A stretch of 34,785 bases of DNA from Chloroflexota bacterium (lineage in GTDB: Bacteria; Chloroflexota; Dehalococcoidia; SHYB01; JACPQI01): positions 1-34,785 of the forward strand of contig JACPQI010000174.1 in the NCBI GenBank assembly GCA_016190545.1, read 5' to 3'. The translations under genes were made by a program, and so were the position numbers. This document shows, piece by piece, positions 23,432 through 31,435 of this stretch. The notes beneath the pieces are model-generated. The model searched no databases. It was not told where the DNA came from and worked only from the letters and a program-made list of their open reading frames with translations. Position 1 is the first letter of the stretch; the number at the start of each line of letters is the position of its first letter.

Positions 23432-24718
23432 ATGAATAAGGTTATTGCTATCATCCTTGCCGGTGGCATGGGCAACCGGCTAAGTATCTTGGCCGAGGAG
23501 CGGGCCAAGCCGGCGGTTATCTTCGCCGGAAAGTACCGCATCATAGATTTCGTCCTCAGCAACTGTGTGAACTCAGGCATCTATAAAGTTGGCGTGCTTA
23601 CCCAGTACCGCCCGCGTTCGCTGAACGACCACATCGGAATCGGCAAGCCGTGGGACCTGGACCGTATTCACGGTGGCGTGAACCTCCTCCAGCCCTACCA
23701 AGGCCGTGGGCATTCCGACTGGTACAAGGGCAACGCCGATGCCGTGTGCCAGAACCTTTACTACATTGAGGAATCGGATGGGGAAGATATCGTTATCCTT
23801 GCCGGCGACCACATCTACAAGATGAACTATGACTCCATCATCTCCTTCCACCGGCATAAGAAAGCGGACGTGACGGTAGGAGTTGTCGAAGTAGCGCCGG
23901 AAGACTCCTCCCGCTTCGGCATTCTCACCTTAGACAGGACGGACCGGGTTATTGAATTCCAAGAGAAGCCGCTGCAGCCAAAGAGCCACCTGGGATCCAT
24001 GGGCATCTACGTCTTCCGCCGAGAGCCGCTGGCCACGGTGCTGGCGGAGGACTATGCGCGTAAAGGGTCTACTCATGACTTCGGCAGGGACATCATCACA
24101 AGCATGCTTGATACGTGTCGAGTCTATGGCTTTCGCTACAAAGGTTACTGGCGTGATATTGGGACCATCGACTCCTACTTCCAGACCAGCATGGAGTTCC
24201 TGGACGAGCCGCCGCCCATTGATTTCAGCGGGCGCGGCGGCATCATCCGCACCCGTTCCCAGGACCGGCCGCCGGTGCGCATTGGTTTAGCGGCTCAGGT
24301 GGAGCGCAGCCTCTTATGCAACGGCTGCACGGTCCACGGCGAGGTGCGCCGCTCTATTCTTTCGCCTGGAGTCCGCATCGAAGAGGGGGCGAGGGTGGAA
24401 GACTCCATCTTGTTCGATGATGTCCACGTAGCTCGGGGGGCCATTGTGCGACGCGCTATCATCGACAAGGAGGTGGCAATAGGCCGGCAATCCTTCGTCG
24501 GGTTCAGTGACGACTCCACGCCCAACCAAGAAGAGCCTGCTAATCTCCGCTCCGGCATCACGCTGGTCGGCAAGCGCGCTCGCGTTCCGGCCAAGGCGAA
24601 GATCGGTCATAATTGCATCATCGACCCCGCTGTAGTTGAGCAAGACTACCCGGGCCTCGCCGTCGCCAGCGGTCAGTGTGTGCGGCACCGGCTGGAAAAC
24701 CCGGTGCTCGTCTCCTGA
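23432..24718 (+). CDS. glgC: Glucose-1-phosphate adenylyltransferase (ADP-glucose pyrophosphorylase)
   Basis: A 428-aa enzyme making ADP-glucose from glucose-1-phosphate and ATP, the committed step of glycogen synthesis. The N-terminal nucleotidyltransferase signature is [37 protein letters not shown] with the catalytic Lys region; GTADAV-type sequence appears as [13 protein letters not shown]; the metal Asp lies in [13 protein letters not shown] left-handed beta-helix follows from about residue 290 ([31 protein letters not shown]). ATG 23432 has no clear ribosome site, only GGCCGG about 12 nt upstream. First gene of glgC / branching enzyme / glgA. Confidence 0.93.
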   Translation: MNKVIAIILAGGMGNRLSILAEERAKPAVIFAGKYRIIDFVLSNCVNSGIYKVGVLTQYRPRSLNDHIGIGKPWDLDRIHGGVNLLQPYQGRGHSDWYKGNADAVCQNLYYIEESDGEDIVILAGDHIYKMNYDSIISFHRHKKADVTVGVVEVAPEDSSRFGILTLDRTDRVIEFQEKPLQPKSHLGSMGIYVFRREPLATVLAEDYARKGSTHDFGRDIITSMLDTCRVYGFRYKGYWRDIGTIDSYFQTSMEFLDEPPPIDFSGRGGIIRTRSQDRPPVRIGLAAQVERSLLCNGCTVHGEVRRSILSPGVRIEEGARVEDSILFDDVHVARGAIVRRAIIDKEVAIGRQSFVGFSDDSTPNQEEPANLRSGITLVGKRARVPAKAKIGHNCIIDPAVVEQDYPGLAVASGQCVRHRLENPVLVS

Positions 24719-24772
24719 TCTACGTGGGGCATATCCGTCCTCGCTCGGCTGTGCGCTTATGAGGAAGCAACC

Positions 24773-27070
24773 GTGAAGCCATTGGAACGTAAGAAAAAGG
24801 ATTTCTGGCTTTCACCGTCGGAGGAGCAGTGCCTGGACTTGCTGCGACAGTGCCGATGGAAGACTGGTGTGCGTTGCCCACGCTGTCGCAGCGCAAGGGT
24901 GGGCATTCTTCACGCGCGGCGCCTCAAGGCGCATCCCCAAGCTCGCCGTTACCTGTGTCGCGCTTGTCGTTATCAGTTCAACGATCTTTCAGGCACGCCG
25001 TTTGAAGGGAGCCACGTTCCCCTGGCCAAGTGGTTCCTCGCTTTACACTGGCAGAAGAACCTGCGCGGTGCCTCAGCGCGGCAGGTCGCCAGCATGTTGG
25101 GTGTGAGCCACAAGACCAGTCTTCGCATGCTTCACGACTTAAGGGATTCTCCTCTCGCCACTCGGTTAGCAAAGGTCATTCGACCTCACTTCCACCAGGC
25201 CCAACTACCGGCGGGGCCCGCCCGTGTGTCCGAGGGCGAGGGGAAACCGCCGCGCGTGTTGGAGGTTGGGAAGGCTGTTTTTGCGACCCACGGCCACTTG
25301 TCCCCCCGTGCTTCTAGTCCCAGCCCTGTTGCTCCTTTCCAGGACGGCCTGCTTCTGGAGCATTCCCTTGCGCCAGAGACCGTCCTCAAGTCGCGCCCGG
25401 CCCCGGCGCTGCGCACCAAGGGGCAAGGCTCTTTTGTCCTGGTGCTGCACACCCACCTGCCGTACTGCCGACTCCACGGCCGCTGGCCACATGGCGAGGA
25501 GTGGCTGCACCAAGCGTTGGCGGAGAGCTATATCCCCCTCCTCAACATGCTCTACGGCCTGCGCGATAGGGGTGTGCCGTGGCGGCTCACCATCAGCCTC
25601 ACGCCTGTGCTCCTGGAGCAGCTTGGGGACCCGCTGGTTATCGAGCACTTCGAAACGTACCTGAAGGACACTATCGAACGGGCGTCGCGAGATGCAGACC
25701 GGCTGTCTCGCATCGGAGACGAGCGCGGCGAGGTCCTGGCGCGTGGCTACCTCCACCGATACGAGAGCCTTTTCTACAGCTTCACGAAGCGTTACGGCAG
25801 GAACGTCGTAGGCGCCTTCCGGCGGCTGCAGGACGAAGGGTACCTGGAGACGGTGAGCGGCGCAGCCACTCACGCCTACCTACCGTTGCTCAGCCAGGAC
25901 TCGTCCCTCTATGGGCAAATCAAGGCGGGGCTGGATACGCACCAACTCCATTTCGGGAAAACGGCCCGTGGGTTCTGGTTACCGGAATGCGCCTACCGGC
26001 CTGCGCGAGGAAACAGGGCGGGCATCGAGGATGTGCTTGGCTCCTTTGGCATTCGTTATTTCTTTGCCGAAGCCTCCTCGGTGACCGGCGCTCTGCCCCA
26101 GCCGGGCGCGGCTGAGCAGGGGCCTGCACCGTATGATGCGCAGTCACCGGCCCTCGCCGCGTACCCGGATACCGTCGATGGGCGCACCACCTATCGGCCG
26201 TATCTCGTTGGCGCATCGCCGGTGGCTGTGCTGGGACGCAACCCGCTTACCAGCGAACAGGTCTGGTCGGCTGCCCATGGCTATCCAGGCGATCACTGGT
26301 ACCGAGAGTTTCATAAGCGCGACGATCATTCCGGCTTGCGGTACTGGCGCGTGACCGACCGCGCAGTGGACCTTGGCCACAAGGACATCTATGACCCACT
26401 TTGGGCGGCCCGCCGGGTGGAAGAGCACAGCGATCATTTCGTCGGTCTTGTTGAGCGACTGGCGCTGGAGCATGGCGAGACGAACGGGAACCCGGCCCTC
26501 ATCGTGTCGGCCTACGACACGGAGCTGTTCGGCCATTGGTGGTTTGAGGGCGTCTCCTGGCTGTCCCGCGTCCTGGAGCAGATGGCCGCCAGCCCCATCG
26601 TGCACATGGCGACCGCCAGCGAGTTCTTGGACAGGCACCCCGCTACACAAGCGATCAAGCTGCCTGAAAGCTCCTGGGGCTTGCACAGTGACCATAGCAC
26701 GTGGGCCAATGGACACACAGCCTGGATGTGGACGCTGCTCAGCGGCGCGGAACAACGCATGGAGCGGCTGGTGCAGCGTTATCCCAGCGCCACCGGCCCG
26801 CGGCTCCTCATCCTCAACCAGGCGGCGCGGGAGCTTCTCTTGCTCCAGTCGAGTGACTGGCTTTTCCTGACCAGCACCGGCCAGGCCCGCGACTACGCCG
26901 TCAGCCGGTTCAACGTGCATGTGGCCCGCTTTAGCCGCCTGGCGGAGACGGCTGAGATGGGCGGGCCCAAGCGCAACGAGATGGACTTCTGCAACCAGCT
27001 CCAATACGAGGATAACCCGTTCCCGTCCATCGACTATCGCGATTTTCGCCGTCACACGGTCGGCGCGTAG
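24773..27070 (+). CDS. GH57 1,4-alpha-glucan branching enzyme fused to an IS1595-type transposase zinc ribbon + HTH
   Basis: A 765-aa fusion in one uninterrupted frame. Residues about 10-125 match the N-terminus of IS1595-family transposases: a zinc ribbon (Cys35, Cys38, Cys62, Cys65), the block SGTPFEGSHVPLAKWFLALH, and a helix-turn-helix (SARQVASMLGVSHKTSLRMLHDLR). The transposase DDE domain is absent. A Pro/Ser-rich linker (about 130-215) leads to a full GH57 branching enzyme: LHTHLPYCRLHGRWPHGE, nucleophile Glu405 in GFWLPECAYRP, acid/base Asp582 in SAYDTELFGHWWFEG, and the C-terminal helical domain. GTG 24773 has GAGGAA eight bases before it. Branching activity fits its place between glgC and glgA; the DNA-binding-like module has no obvious role. 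Confidence 0.9.
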   Translation: MKPLERKKKDFWLSPSEEQCLDLLRQCRWKTGVRCPRCRSARVGILHARRLKAHPQARRYLCRACRYQFNDLSGTPFEGSHVPLAKWFLALHWQKNLRGASARQVASMLGVSHKTSLRMLHDLRDSPLATRLAKVIRPHFHQAQLPAGPARVSEGEGKPPRVLEVGKAVFATHGHLSPRASSPSPVAPFQDGLLLEHSLAPETVLKSRPAPALRTKGQGSFVLVLHTHLPYCRLHGRWPHGEEWLHQALAESYIPLLNMLYGLRDRGVPWRLTISLTPVLLEQLGDPLVIEHFETYLKDTIERASRDADRLSRIGDERGEVLARGYLHRYESLFYSFTKRYGRNVVGAFRRLQDEGYLETVSGAATHAYLPLLSQDSSLYGQIKAGLDTHQLHFGKTARGFWLPECAYRPARGNRAGIEDVLGSFGIRYFFAEASSVTGALPQPGAAEQGPAPYDAQSPALAAYPDTVDGRTTYRPYLVGASPVAVLGRNPLTSEQVWSAAHGYPGDHWYREFHKRDDHSGLRYWRVTDRAVDLGHKDIYDPLWAARRVEEHSDHFVGLVERLALEHGETNGNPALIVSAYDTELFGHWWFEGVSWLSRVLEQMAASPIVHMATASEFLDRHPATQAIKLPESSWGLHSDHSTWANGHTAWMWTLLSGAEQRMERLVQRYPSATGPRLLILNQAARELLLLQSSDWLFLTSTGQARDYAVSRFNVHVARFSRLAETAEMGGPKRNEMDFCNQLQYEDNPFPSIDYRDFRRHTVGA

Positions 27071-27083
27071 CGTACAAGCGTAC

Positions 27084-28541
27084 ATGTCTGCTCCGCTCAA
27101 GGTCCTCTACGCCTGCGCCGAGGCGGCCCCGTTTACGAAGGTGGGCGGCTTGGGTGATGTGGCAGGCGCTTTGCCTGTTGCCCTTGCGCATTCTGGCGTG
27201 GATATCCGTGTCGTTACGCCGCTGCACGGGGCCACCACCAACTTCACGCCAGGCCAGCCCTTTGCCGCTACAACCCTGCGGATGGAAGGCAGGGATATTC
27301 CAGCACTGTATCATCGAGCTCCGGCGCCGACGAAGGGCGATGTCGTCCTCGTCGAAGTGCCGGGCTATTTCCCGCGTCCCACTGTGTACGGGCAGTCAGA
27401 CGACTTAGACCGCTTCCTGCTGTTCTCCCGCGCGGTCATGGCCTTGCCCGCCCGGCTCAACTGGAGGCCGGATATCCTTCACCTGAACGACTGGCATAGT
27501 GCTTACGCCTCCGCGTCGCTGAAGAGCGAAAAGCACCGCCCACCGTGGTGGGACAAGACCGCCGTCATCTATACCATCCACAACGTGCAACACCAGGGCC
27601 ACTTTGCCCCGGACTGGTTACGCTCGGAGGAGCCGGAAAACCATACGGCATACCTTGAAGCGCTGACGCGGCAGGGCATCTATCCGAATATGGCCGCATT
27701 GGCTGTGCTGAGCGCTGACTATATCAACACGGTGAGTCATACGTACGCCAACGAAATTCTTACCCCTGAGTATGGCTATGGCCTCGACCCTTTGCTCCGG
27801 CAGCGCCAGGACCGGCTCACCGGCATTCTGAACGGGATCGATACCCGCGAGTTCAACCCAGCTACGGACAGCCGACTGGCTAGCCGGTTCACCGCCAAGA
27901 GCCTAGACAAGCGCTCGAACAACAAAGCGGCGCTGCAACAACGGGCAGGGATCACGGGTGACCCCACGATACCCGTCCTGGGCATCGTGACGCGGCTGGT
28001 TGACCAGAAGGGCATGGACATCTTGCTAGAGGCGTTGCACACTATTCTTCCTACGGAGCGCTGCCAGTTTGTGCTCCTGGGCAATGGGATGTCTCACTAT
28101 GAGGAGCAGTTCCGCGCGCTGGCCCAGCGGTTCCCAGGCCAGGCCAGCGCCACCATCAGCTTTGACGAGCCGTTGGCCCGTCTCATTTATGGCGGCGCTG
28201 ATGTGTTCTTGATGCCGTCACGCTTCGAGCCGTGCGGGCTGGGACAGATGATTGCGTACCGCTATGGCGCCATCCCCCTCGTCCGCCGCACGGGCGGGCT
28301 TGCCGATACTGTGTACGACGTCTCGCCCGACCTGGCGCGGGGGACCGGCTTCGTGTTCCTGGAGTGCCACGCCCAGGCCCTTGCTCACGCGATGCGACGC
28401 GCCATAGCCGCTTATCAGCAAGGAGCGTCCTGGCGACGGCTCATGGCGCGGGTAATGGCTCTCGATTTCTCGTGGAATGCATCTGCCCGACAGTATCTAG
28501 CCTTATATCAGAAGGCGCGAGAGCTTGTTGGCGGCGCGTGA
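27084..28541 (+). CDS. glgA: Glycogen synthase (ADP-glucose type, GT5)
   Basis: A 485-aa GT5 glucosyltransferase that extends alpha-1,4-glucan from ADP-glucose. The N-terminus has VLYACAEAAPFTKVGGLGDVAGALP with the ADP-glucose KVGGLGDV motif. DILHLNDWHSA, YTIHNVQHQGHF and GILNGIDTREFNP follow, and the C-terminal half has GIVTRLVDQKGMDIL and the catalytic PSRFEPCGLGQMIAYRYGAIPLVRRTGGLADTV. The start ATG 27084 is 13 nt after the branching-enzyme stop; no Shine-Dalgarno is visible, so translation may be coupled. A longer in-frame reading into the preceding gene is not credible. Confidence 0.95.
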   Translation: MSAPLKVLYACAEAAPFTKVGGLGDVAGALPVALAHSGVDIRVVTPLHGATTNFTPGQPFAATTLRMEGRDIPALYHRAPAPTKGDVVLVEVPGYFPRPTVYGQSDDLDRFLLFSRAVMALPARLNWRPDILHLNDWHSAYASASLKSEKHRPPWWDKTAVIYTIHNVQHQGHFAPDWLRSEEPENHTAYLEALTRQGIYPNMAALAVLSADYINTVSHTYANEILTPEYGYGLDPLLRQRQDRLTGILNGIDTREFNPATDSRLASRFTAKSLDKRSNNKAALQQRAGITGDPTIPVLGIVTRLVDQKGMDILLEALHTILPTERCQFVLLGNGMSHYEEQFRALAQRFPGQASATISFDEPLARLIYGGADVFLMPSRFEPCGLGQMIAYRYGAIPLVRRTGGLADTVYDVSPDLARGTGFVFLECHAQALAHAMRRAIAAYQQGASWRRLMARVMALDFSWNASARQYLALYQKARELVGGA

Positions 28542-28683
28542 CAACGGTTCCGTGATGTGGCACGTATAGTTTTGCTGGGTACGCCACTGGGCAGATGCTG
28601 TGTAAACGGAGGTGTGCGGGCTGGTATATTACCGCCAATCCTTCTATGATGGGGACTAACGCAGCCCGCGCGGGAAGAAGGCG

Positions 28684-29274
28684 ATGTCGCAGACAGATGC
28701 TACCGCAGCCAACCCGATTCTGGCAGAAGTACAGCCGGACGAGCAGGTTGTCTGGTCCGGCAAGCCCCGGAAACGGGCCTTCCTTTTCGCCACGCCAAGC
28801 TGGGTCAGCTATTTTTTGCCGTTCTTCCTGCTCTGGGTGCTTAACGGTATCGCCCTGCTCGTGTTCCTGGCGGTCAAGGTAGGGGACCAGGAAGCTAGCA
28901 CGATGGTGTTCTTGGTTGTATACACGCTTATTGGCCTGTATTTGGGGTTTGGGCGCTATCTCTTTGCGTTGTGGGAATGGAAGAATACCTTCTACCTGCT
29001 GACGACAAGACGTGTGCTGGTCTCCCGAGGGGTGACAAAACGGCAGATCGCCCGTGTACCTCTTGAGCAGATCAAAGGGGCGCGGGTCCTCTATCTGCGT
29101 GCCAGCGGCGTGGGGAACATCGATCTGGGGAACAGCACGGCGAGAAGCTATATACCTGGCTGGCCTACATTAGGTATGACTGTTGGCCCTGCCTTTCTCG
29201 CCGTTGAAAATGCCCGAGCGCTTTACGACAAAGTGCAAGAACTGAGAAATGCTGCGCAGAACCGTAGGCCGTAA
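28684..29274 (+). CDS. PH-domain (bPH2-like) membrane protein
   Basis: A 196-aa protein with a short cytoplasmic N-terminus (EVQPDEQVVWSGKPRKRAFLF), two membrane helices (about residues 40-62 and 75-98) and a bacterial PH domain starting at FYLLTTRRVLVSRGVTKRQIARVPLEQI. This arrangement is typical of YdbS/YdbT-like bPH2 proteins, whose function is poorly known. ATG 28684 has GGGAAGAAGG upstream. The promoter is unclear: TATATT at 28625 and TATGAT at 28645 are possible -10 boxes without good -35 partners. It is followed by a strong hairpin terminator. Confidence 0.85.
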   Translation: MSQTDATAANPILAEVQPDEQVVWSGKPRKRAFLFATPSWVSYFLPFFLLWVLNGIALLVFLAVKVGDQEASTMVFLVVYTLIGLYLGFGRYLFALWEWKNTFYLLTTRRVLVSRGVTKRQIARVPLEQIKGARVLYLRASGVGNIDLGNSTARSYIPGWPTLGMTVGPAFLAVENARALYDKVQELRNAAQNRRP

Positions 29275-29286
29275 GAGACGCGCAAG

Positions 29287-29318
29287 AAAGCGGGAGGGGG
29301 TCAACCCCCTCCCGCTTT
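29287..29318. terminator. Rho-independent (bidirectional) terminator
   Basis: AAAGCGGGAGGGGG (29287-29300), loop TCAA, CCCCCTCCCGCTTT (29305-29318), with four T at 29316-29319. The stem has 11 GC-rich pairs extended by three A-T pairs. It lies between the PH-domain gene (plus) and rpsU (minus) and can serve both. Confidence 0.88.
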
Positions 29319-29345
29319 TGGACCGATGGCTGTGTGAAAGGTATG

Positions 29346-29534
29346 CTACGAGCTGCTCTTGCGGCGCCAGCGTCGTGCGGAGCGGCGGGCCGCGATTCGC
29401 CCCTTTTCGCTCTTGGAAACGAAGAAGCGTCGCTCCTTCACTTCCTTGAGCAGCCCGGAGCGGGCCACTGAGGCGCGAAACCGGTTGAGCAGGCTCTCGC
29501 CGCTTTCGCCTTCGCGTAGCGCAACATAGGGCAT
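29346..29534 (-). CDS. rpsU: 30S ribosomal protein S21
   Basis: A 62-aa S21: PYVALREGESGESLLNRFRASVARSGLLKEVKERRFFVSKSEKGR followed by a basic C-terminal tail (RRSARRWRRKSSS). S21 binds the platform of the 30S subunit near the anti-Shine-Dalgarno helix and affects initiation. ATG 29534 has GAGGTGA eight bases upstream; an in-frame GTG 29543 is too close to that site. It lies 49 nt after the zinc-ribbon gene and probably shares its promoter. In a genome with many apparently leaderless genes its role at the anti-SD is of some interest. Confidence 0.95.
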   Translation of the reverse strand: MPYVALREGESGESLLNRFRASVARSGLLKEVKERRFFVSKSEKGRIAARRSARRWRRKSSS

Positions 29535-29583
29535 CCGTATCACCTCACCCTAATCCGTGGACCAACCGCGAGGTTGGCTGGTC

Positions 29584-29907
29584 TTACTGCTTGCTGTACG
29601 CGCTCTGCTTGCCGAAGCAGTCGCTGCAGTAGACCGGACGTACGCCTGATGGGCGGAACGGTACCTGCGTGTCCTTGCCGCACTGGGCGCAGACCGCCGG
29701 GTACATCTCCCTGCGTGGCCTGTCAAAGGATCCACCGCCAAACCCGCCATTGTCCGATGTCTTTTGCTGACGCCGTACCTGGCGACAGGTCGGACACCGC
29801 TTGGGTTCGTTGGTGTACCCCTTCTGGGCATGGTACGACTGATCGTCTGCGCTGAAGACGAACGGCGCGCCACAGTCCTGACAGGTCAAGGTCTTGTCCT
29901 GATACAC
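29584..29907 (-). CDS. Double zinc-ribbon protein (zf-trcl type)
   Basis: A 107-aa protein with two zinc-binding units. The first is CQDCGAPFVFSADDQSYHAQKG followed by NEPKRCPTCRQVRR, a widespread treble-clef/zinc-ribbon domain. A Gly-rich linker (NGGFGGGSFDRPRR) leads to the second, VCAQCGKDTQVPFRP and VYCSDCF. Function is unknown; nucleic-acid or ribosome association is a reasonable guess given rpsU directly downstream. The start GTG 29907 has AAAGGAGG nine bases upstream. Its promoter lies about 110 nt away, with a possible 29-codon leader frame between. Confidence 0.88.
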   Translation of the reverse strand: MYQDKTLTCQDCGAPFVFSADDQSYHAQKGYTNEPKRCPTCRQVRRQQKTSDNGGFGGGSFDRPRREMYPAVCAQCGKDTQVPFRPSGVRPVYCSDCFGKQSAYSKQ

Positions 29908-29926
29908 CTCTTTGAGCCTCCTTTCT

Positions 29927-30016
29927 TTAAGACTCTGGTGATGTCTTGAGTCCGAGGCCCAGGAGGTCTACCGTACCAGGCAAGTCCATACCATGGGTGA
30001 CGTCAACTATCACCAC
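29927..30016 (-). CDS. Possible leaderless 29-aa micro-ORF upstream of the zinc-ribbon/rpsU genes
   Basis: Starting at GTG 30016, exactly 7 nt after the -10 TATAGT, the frame reads VVIVDVTHGMDLPG and continues to KTSPES, stop TAA at 29927. It ends 20 nt before the zinc-ribbon start, with that gene's AAAGGAGG in between. There is no Shine-Dalgarno, as expected for a leaderless start. It could be a leader peptide or a chance frame; codon third positions are only modestly GC-rich, so I keep this tentative. Confidence 0.35.
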   Translation of the reverse strand: MVIVDVTHGMDLPGTVDLLGLGLKTSPES

Positions 30017-30023
30017 GGGTTTT

Positions 30024-30052
30024 ACTATACCATTGGGCGGGACCTTTTTCAA
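30024..30052 (-). promoter_or_regulatory. Sigma70-type promoter of the zinc-ribbon/rpsU unit
   Basis: Minus-strand TTGAAA (30047-30052), 17 bp, TATAGT (30024-30029). Predicted start near 30017, giving a leader of about 110 nt to the zinc-ribbon gene, or zero to the micro-ORF. Confidence 0.7.
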
Positions 30053-30174
30053 TATGGCGCGCATGTGGCCGCCTTTAATGTGGCTCACCCTTTCTCGTCG
30101 CCGTATCCTGTCGTCTGGCGCTCCAGCGGGAGAGCGAGTACGATGAGGGAAAGTCCATGGGAGGTGCAAGGCCC

Positions 30175-31188
30175 ATGCAAGTAGGCATACAGCTGGCGCG
30201 TGAACCGCTGGAACAGGCGCCTGACCTGGCGGCCCGGGCCGACCAGCTTGGGCTGCACACGGTCTGGACCGGCGAGGCCGGCCACGATGGCTTTGTGCCC
30301 GTGGCTGCCATGCTTGGTCGCACAGGCAGAGTACAACTCGGCACCAACATTATCGTAGCGTTTGCCAGAAGCCCGACAGCTATCGCACATGCGGCGTGGG
30401 ACCTCCAGCTTCTGTCGAAGGGCCGCTTCATTCTCGGCCTTGGCAGCCAGGTGAAAGGGCATATGGAGCGCCGTTTTGGCGTACCGTGGACGGCGCCGGC
30501 GCCCAAGATGCGCGAGATGGTGCAGGCGCTACGCGCTATCTGGGACGTCTGGCAGAAGGGCGGCACGTTGGCTGTTCAGGGGAAACACTACCAGCTCTCC
30601 TTCATGCCACAGGCCTTCAGTCCAGGCCCCATGCCGTACACTCCGCCGCCAATCTATCTCGCGGCGACAAAGCCCCACATGTGCCGCGTCGTGGGCGAGG
30701 TCGCCGACGGCATCCTCCTCAATCCGGTGAACACGGTACGCTACCTGCGCGAGCTGGTGCTGCCGCACATCGCAGATGGCGTGGCCAAAGCCGGCCGCAG
30801 TCCATCCTCGGTGACGGTTATCGCCAATGTCTTCTTTGCCGCGGGCAAGAACAAGGCCGATCTGAAAGAAGAGAAGGAAGCGCTGCGCCGGTGGGTGGCA
30901 TTTTACTCCTCCCCTCGCACTTATGCGGGTGTCCTGGCGTTGCATGGCTGGCAGGACGTCGCCGACCGCCTTTACCGCACGTCAGTGGAGGGCGATACGG
31001 CGGCGCTCACCCACTCTCTGCCGGACGAGGTGCTGGAAGAGATGGCGATCATCGGCGAGTACGATGAAGTGGGCGAGCGCATCAAGCGGCGTTTCGGCGG
31101 GCTTGTGCAGCAGGTCATCCCCTTCCCGCTCACGCTGCACCCGAAAAACCTGGAGCTGTGGCGGCGTTTGGTGAGAGACCTTGAGTGA
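30175..31188 (+). CDS. LLM-class F420-dependent oxidoreductase (luciferase-like)
   Basis: A 337-aa TIM-barrel protein of the luciferase-like monooxygenase superfamily, of the sort usually annotated as F420-dependent. Visible: VGIQLAREPLEQAPDLAARADQLGLHTVWTGEAGHDGF, the strand VQLGTNIIVAFARSP, GRFILGLGSQVKGHMERRFG, and PPIYLAATKPHMCRVVGEVADGILLNP. I use ATG 30175 (GGGAGG ten bases upstream); ATG 30157 overlaps that site. Whether it uses F420 or FMN cannot be read with certainty. It precedes a three-SDR operon by about 250 nt, which suggests a degradation or modification pathway for an unknown substrate. Confidence 0.85.
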   Translation: MQVGIQLAREPLEQAPDLAARADQLGLHTVWTGEAGHDGFVPVAAMLGRTGRVQLGTNIIVAFARSPTAIAHAAWDLQLLSKGRFILGLGSQVKGHMERRFGVPWTAPAPKMREMVQALRAIWDVWQKGGTLAVQGKHYQLSFMPQAFSPGPMPYTPPPIYLAATKPHMCRVVGEVADGILLNPVNTVRYLRELVLPHIADGVAKAGRSPSSVTVIANVFFAAGKNKADLKEEKEALRRWVAFYSSPRTYAGVLALHGWQDVADRLYRTSVEGDTAALTHSLPDEVLEEMAIIGEYDEVGERIKRRFGGLVQQVIPFPLTLHPKNLELWRRLVRDLE

Positions 31189-31256
31189 GCGCTTAGAGCA
31201 CGCTGCTACTACTGACACAAGCAAAGTGTTAATAACTGGCGAAAGAGCGCTCGTGG

Positions 31257-31307
31257 TTCGACAAACCCTTCGGTGGACTCAGGGCAAGTTCTAAACCTGT
31301 CGAAGGG
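31257..31307. repeat. REP-like intergenic palindromic element
   Basis: TTCGACA (31257-31263) and TGTCGAA (31298-31304) form an inverted repeat; the overlapping pair CCCTTCG (31266-31272) and CGAAGGG (31301-31307) offers an alternative stem. The wording (TTCGACA, CCCTTCG, CTCAGGGC) resembles the dispersed repeats of many environmental genomes. Only one copy is in the window, so its repetitive nature is inferred. The rest of the 247-nt gap before the SDR operon holds nothing I recognise. Confidence 0.4.
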
Positions 31308-31435
31308 CGAGGAATACAGGTTTACAGACTAATGCAGAAATCAGGAGTAGACAGAGCGCGCCCAGGAAGGGACACCTTGACACCCTGTTCGTGCGCTCGT
31401 AGACTCAGGCAGCAGCGCGATTGGAAGGAGGGCGT

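Noticed and set aside
24773..25150. An IS1595-family insertion sequence
   Set aside because: Only the DNA-binding head is present. There is no DDE domain, no terminal inverted repeats or target duplication that I can see, and the frame runs directly into GH57, so this is a fusion gene and not a mobile element.
26144..27100. 318-codon minus-strand frame inside the branching-enzyme gene
   Set aside because: Antisense shadow of the conserved GH57 C-terminal domain; no ribosome site and no recognisable domain.
29945..29951. CTTGAGT, a half of the HspR operator HAIR
   Set aside because: The second half at the correct spacing is absent and the neighbouring genes are not heat-shock genes; a 7-mer match is expected by chance.
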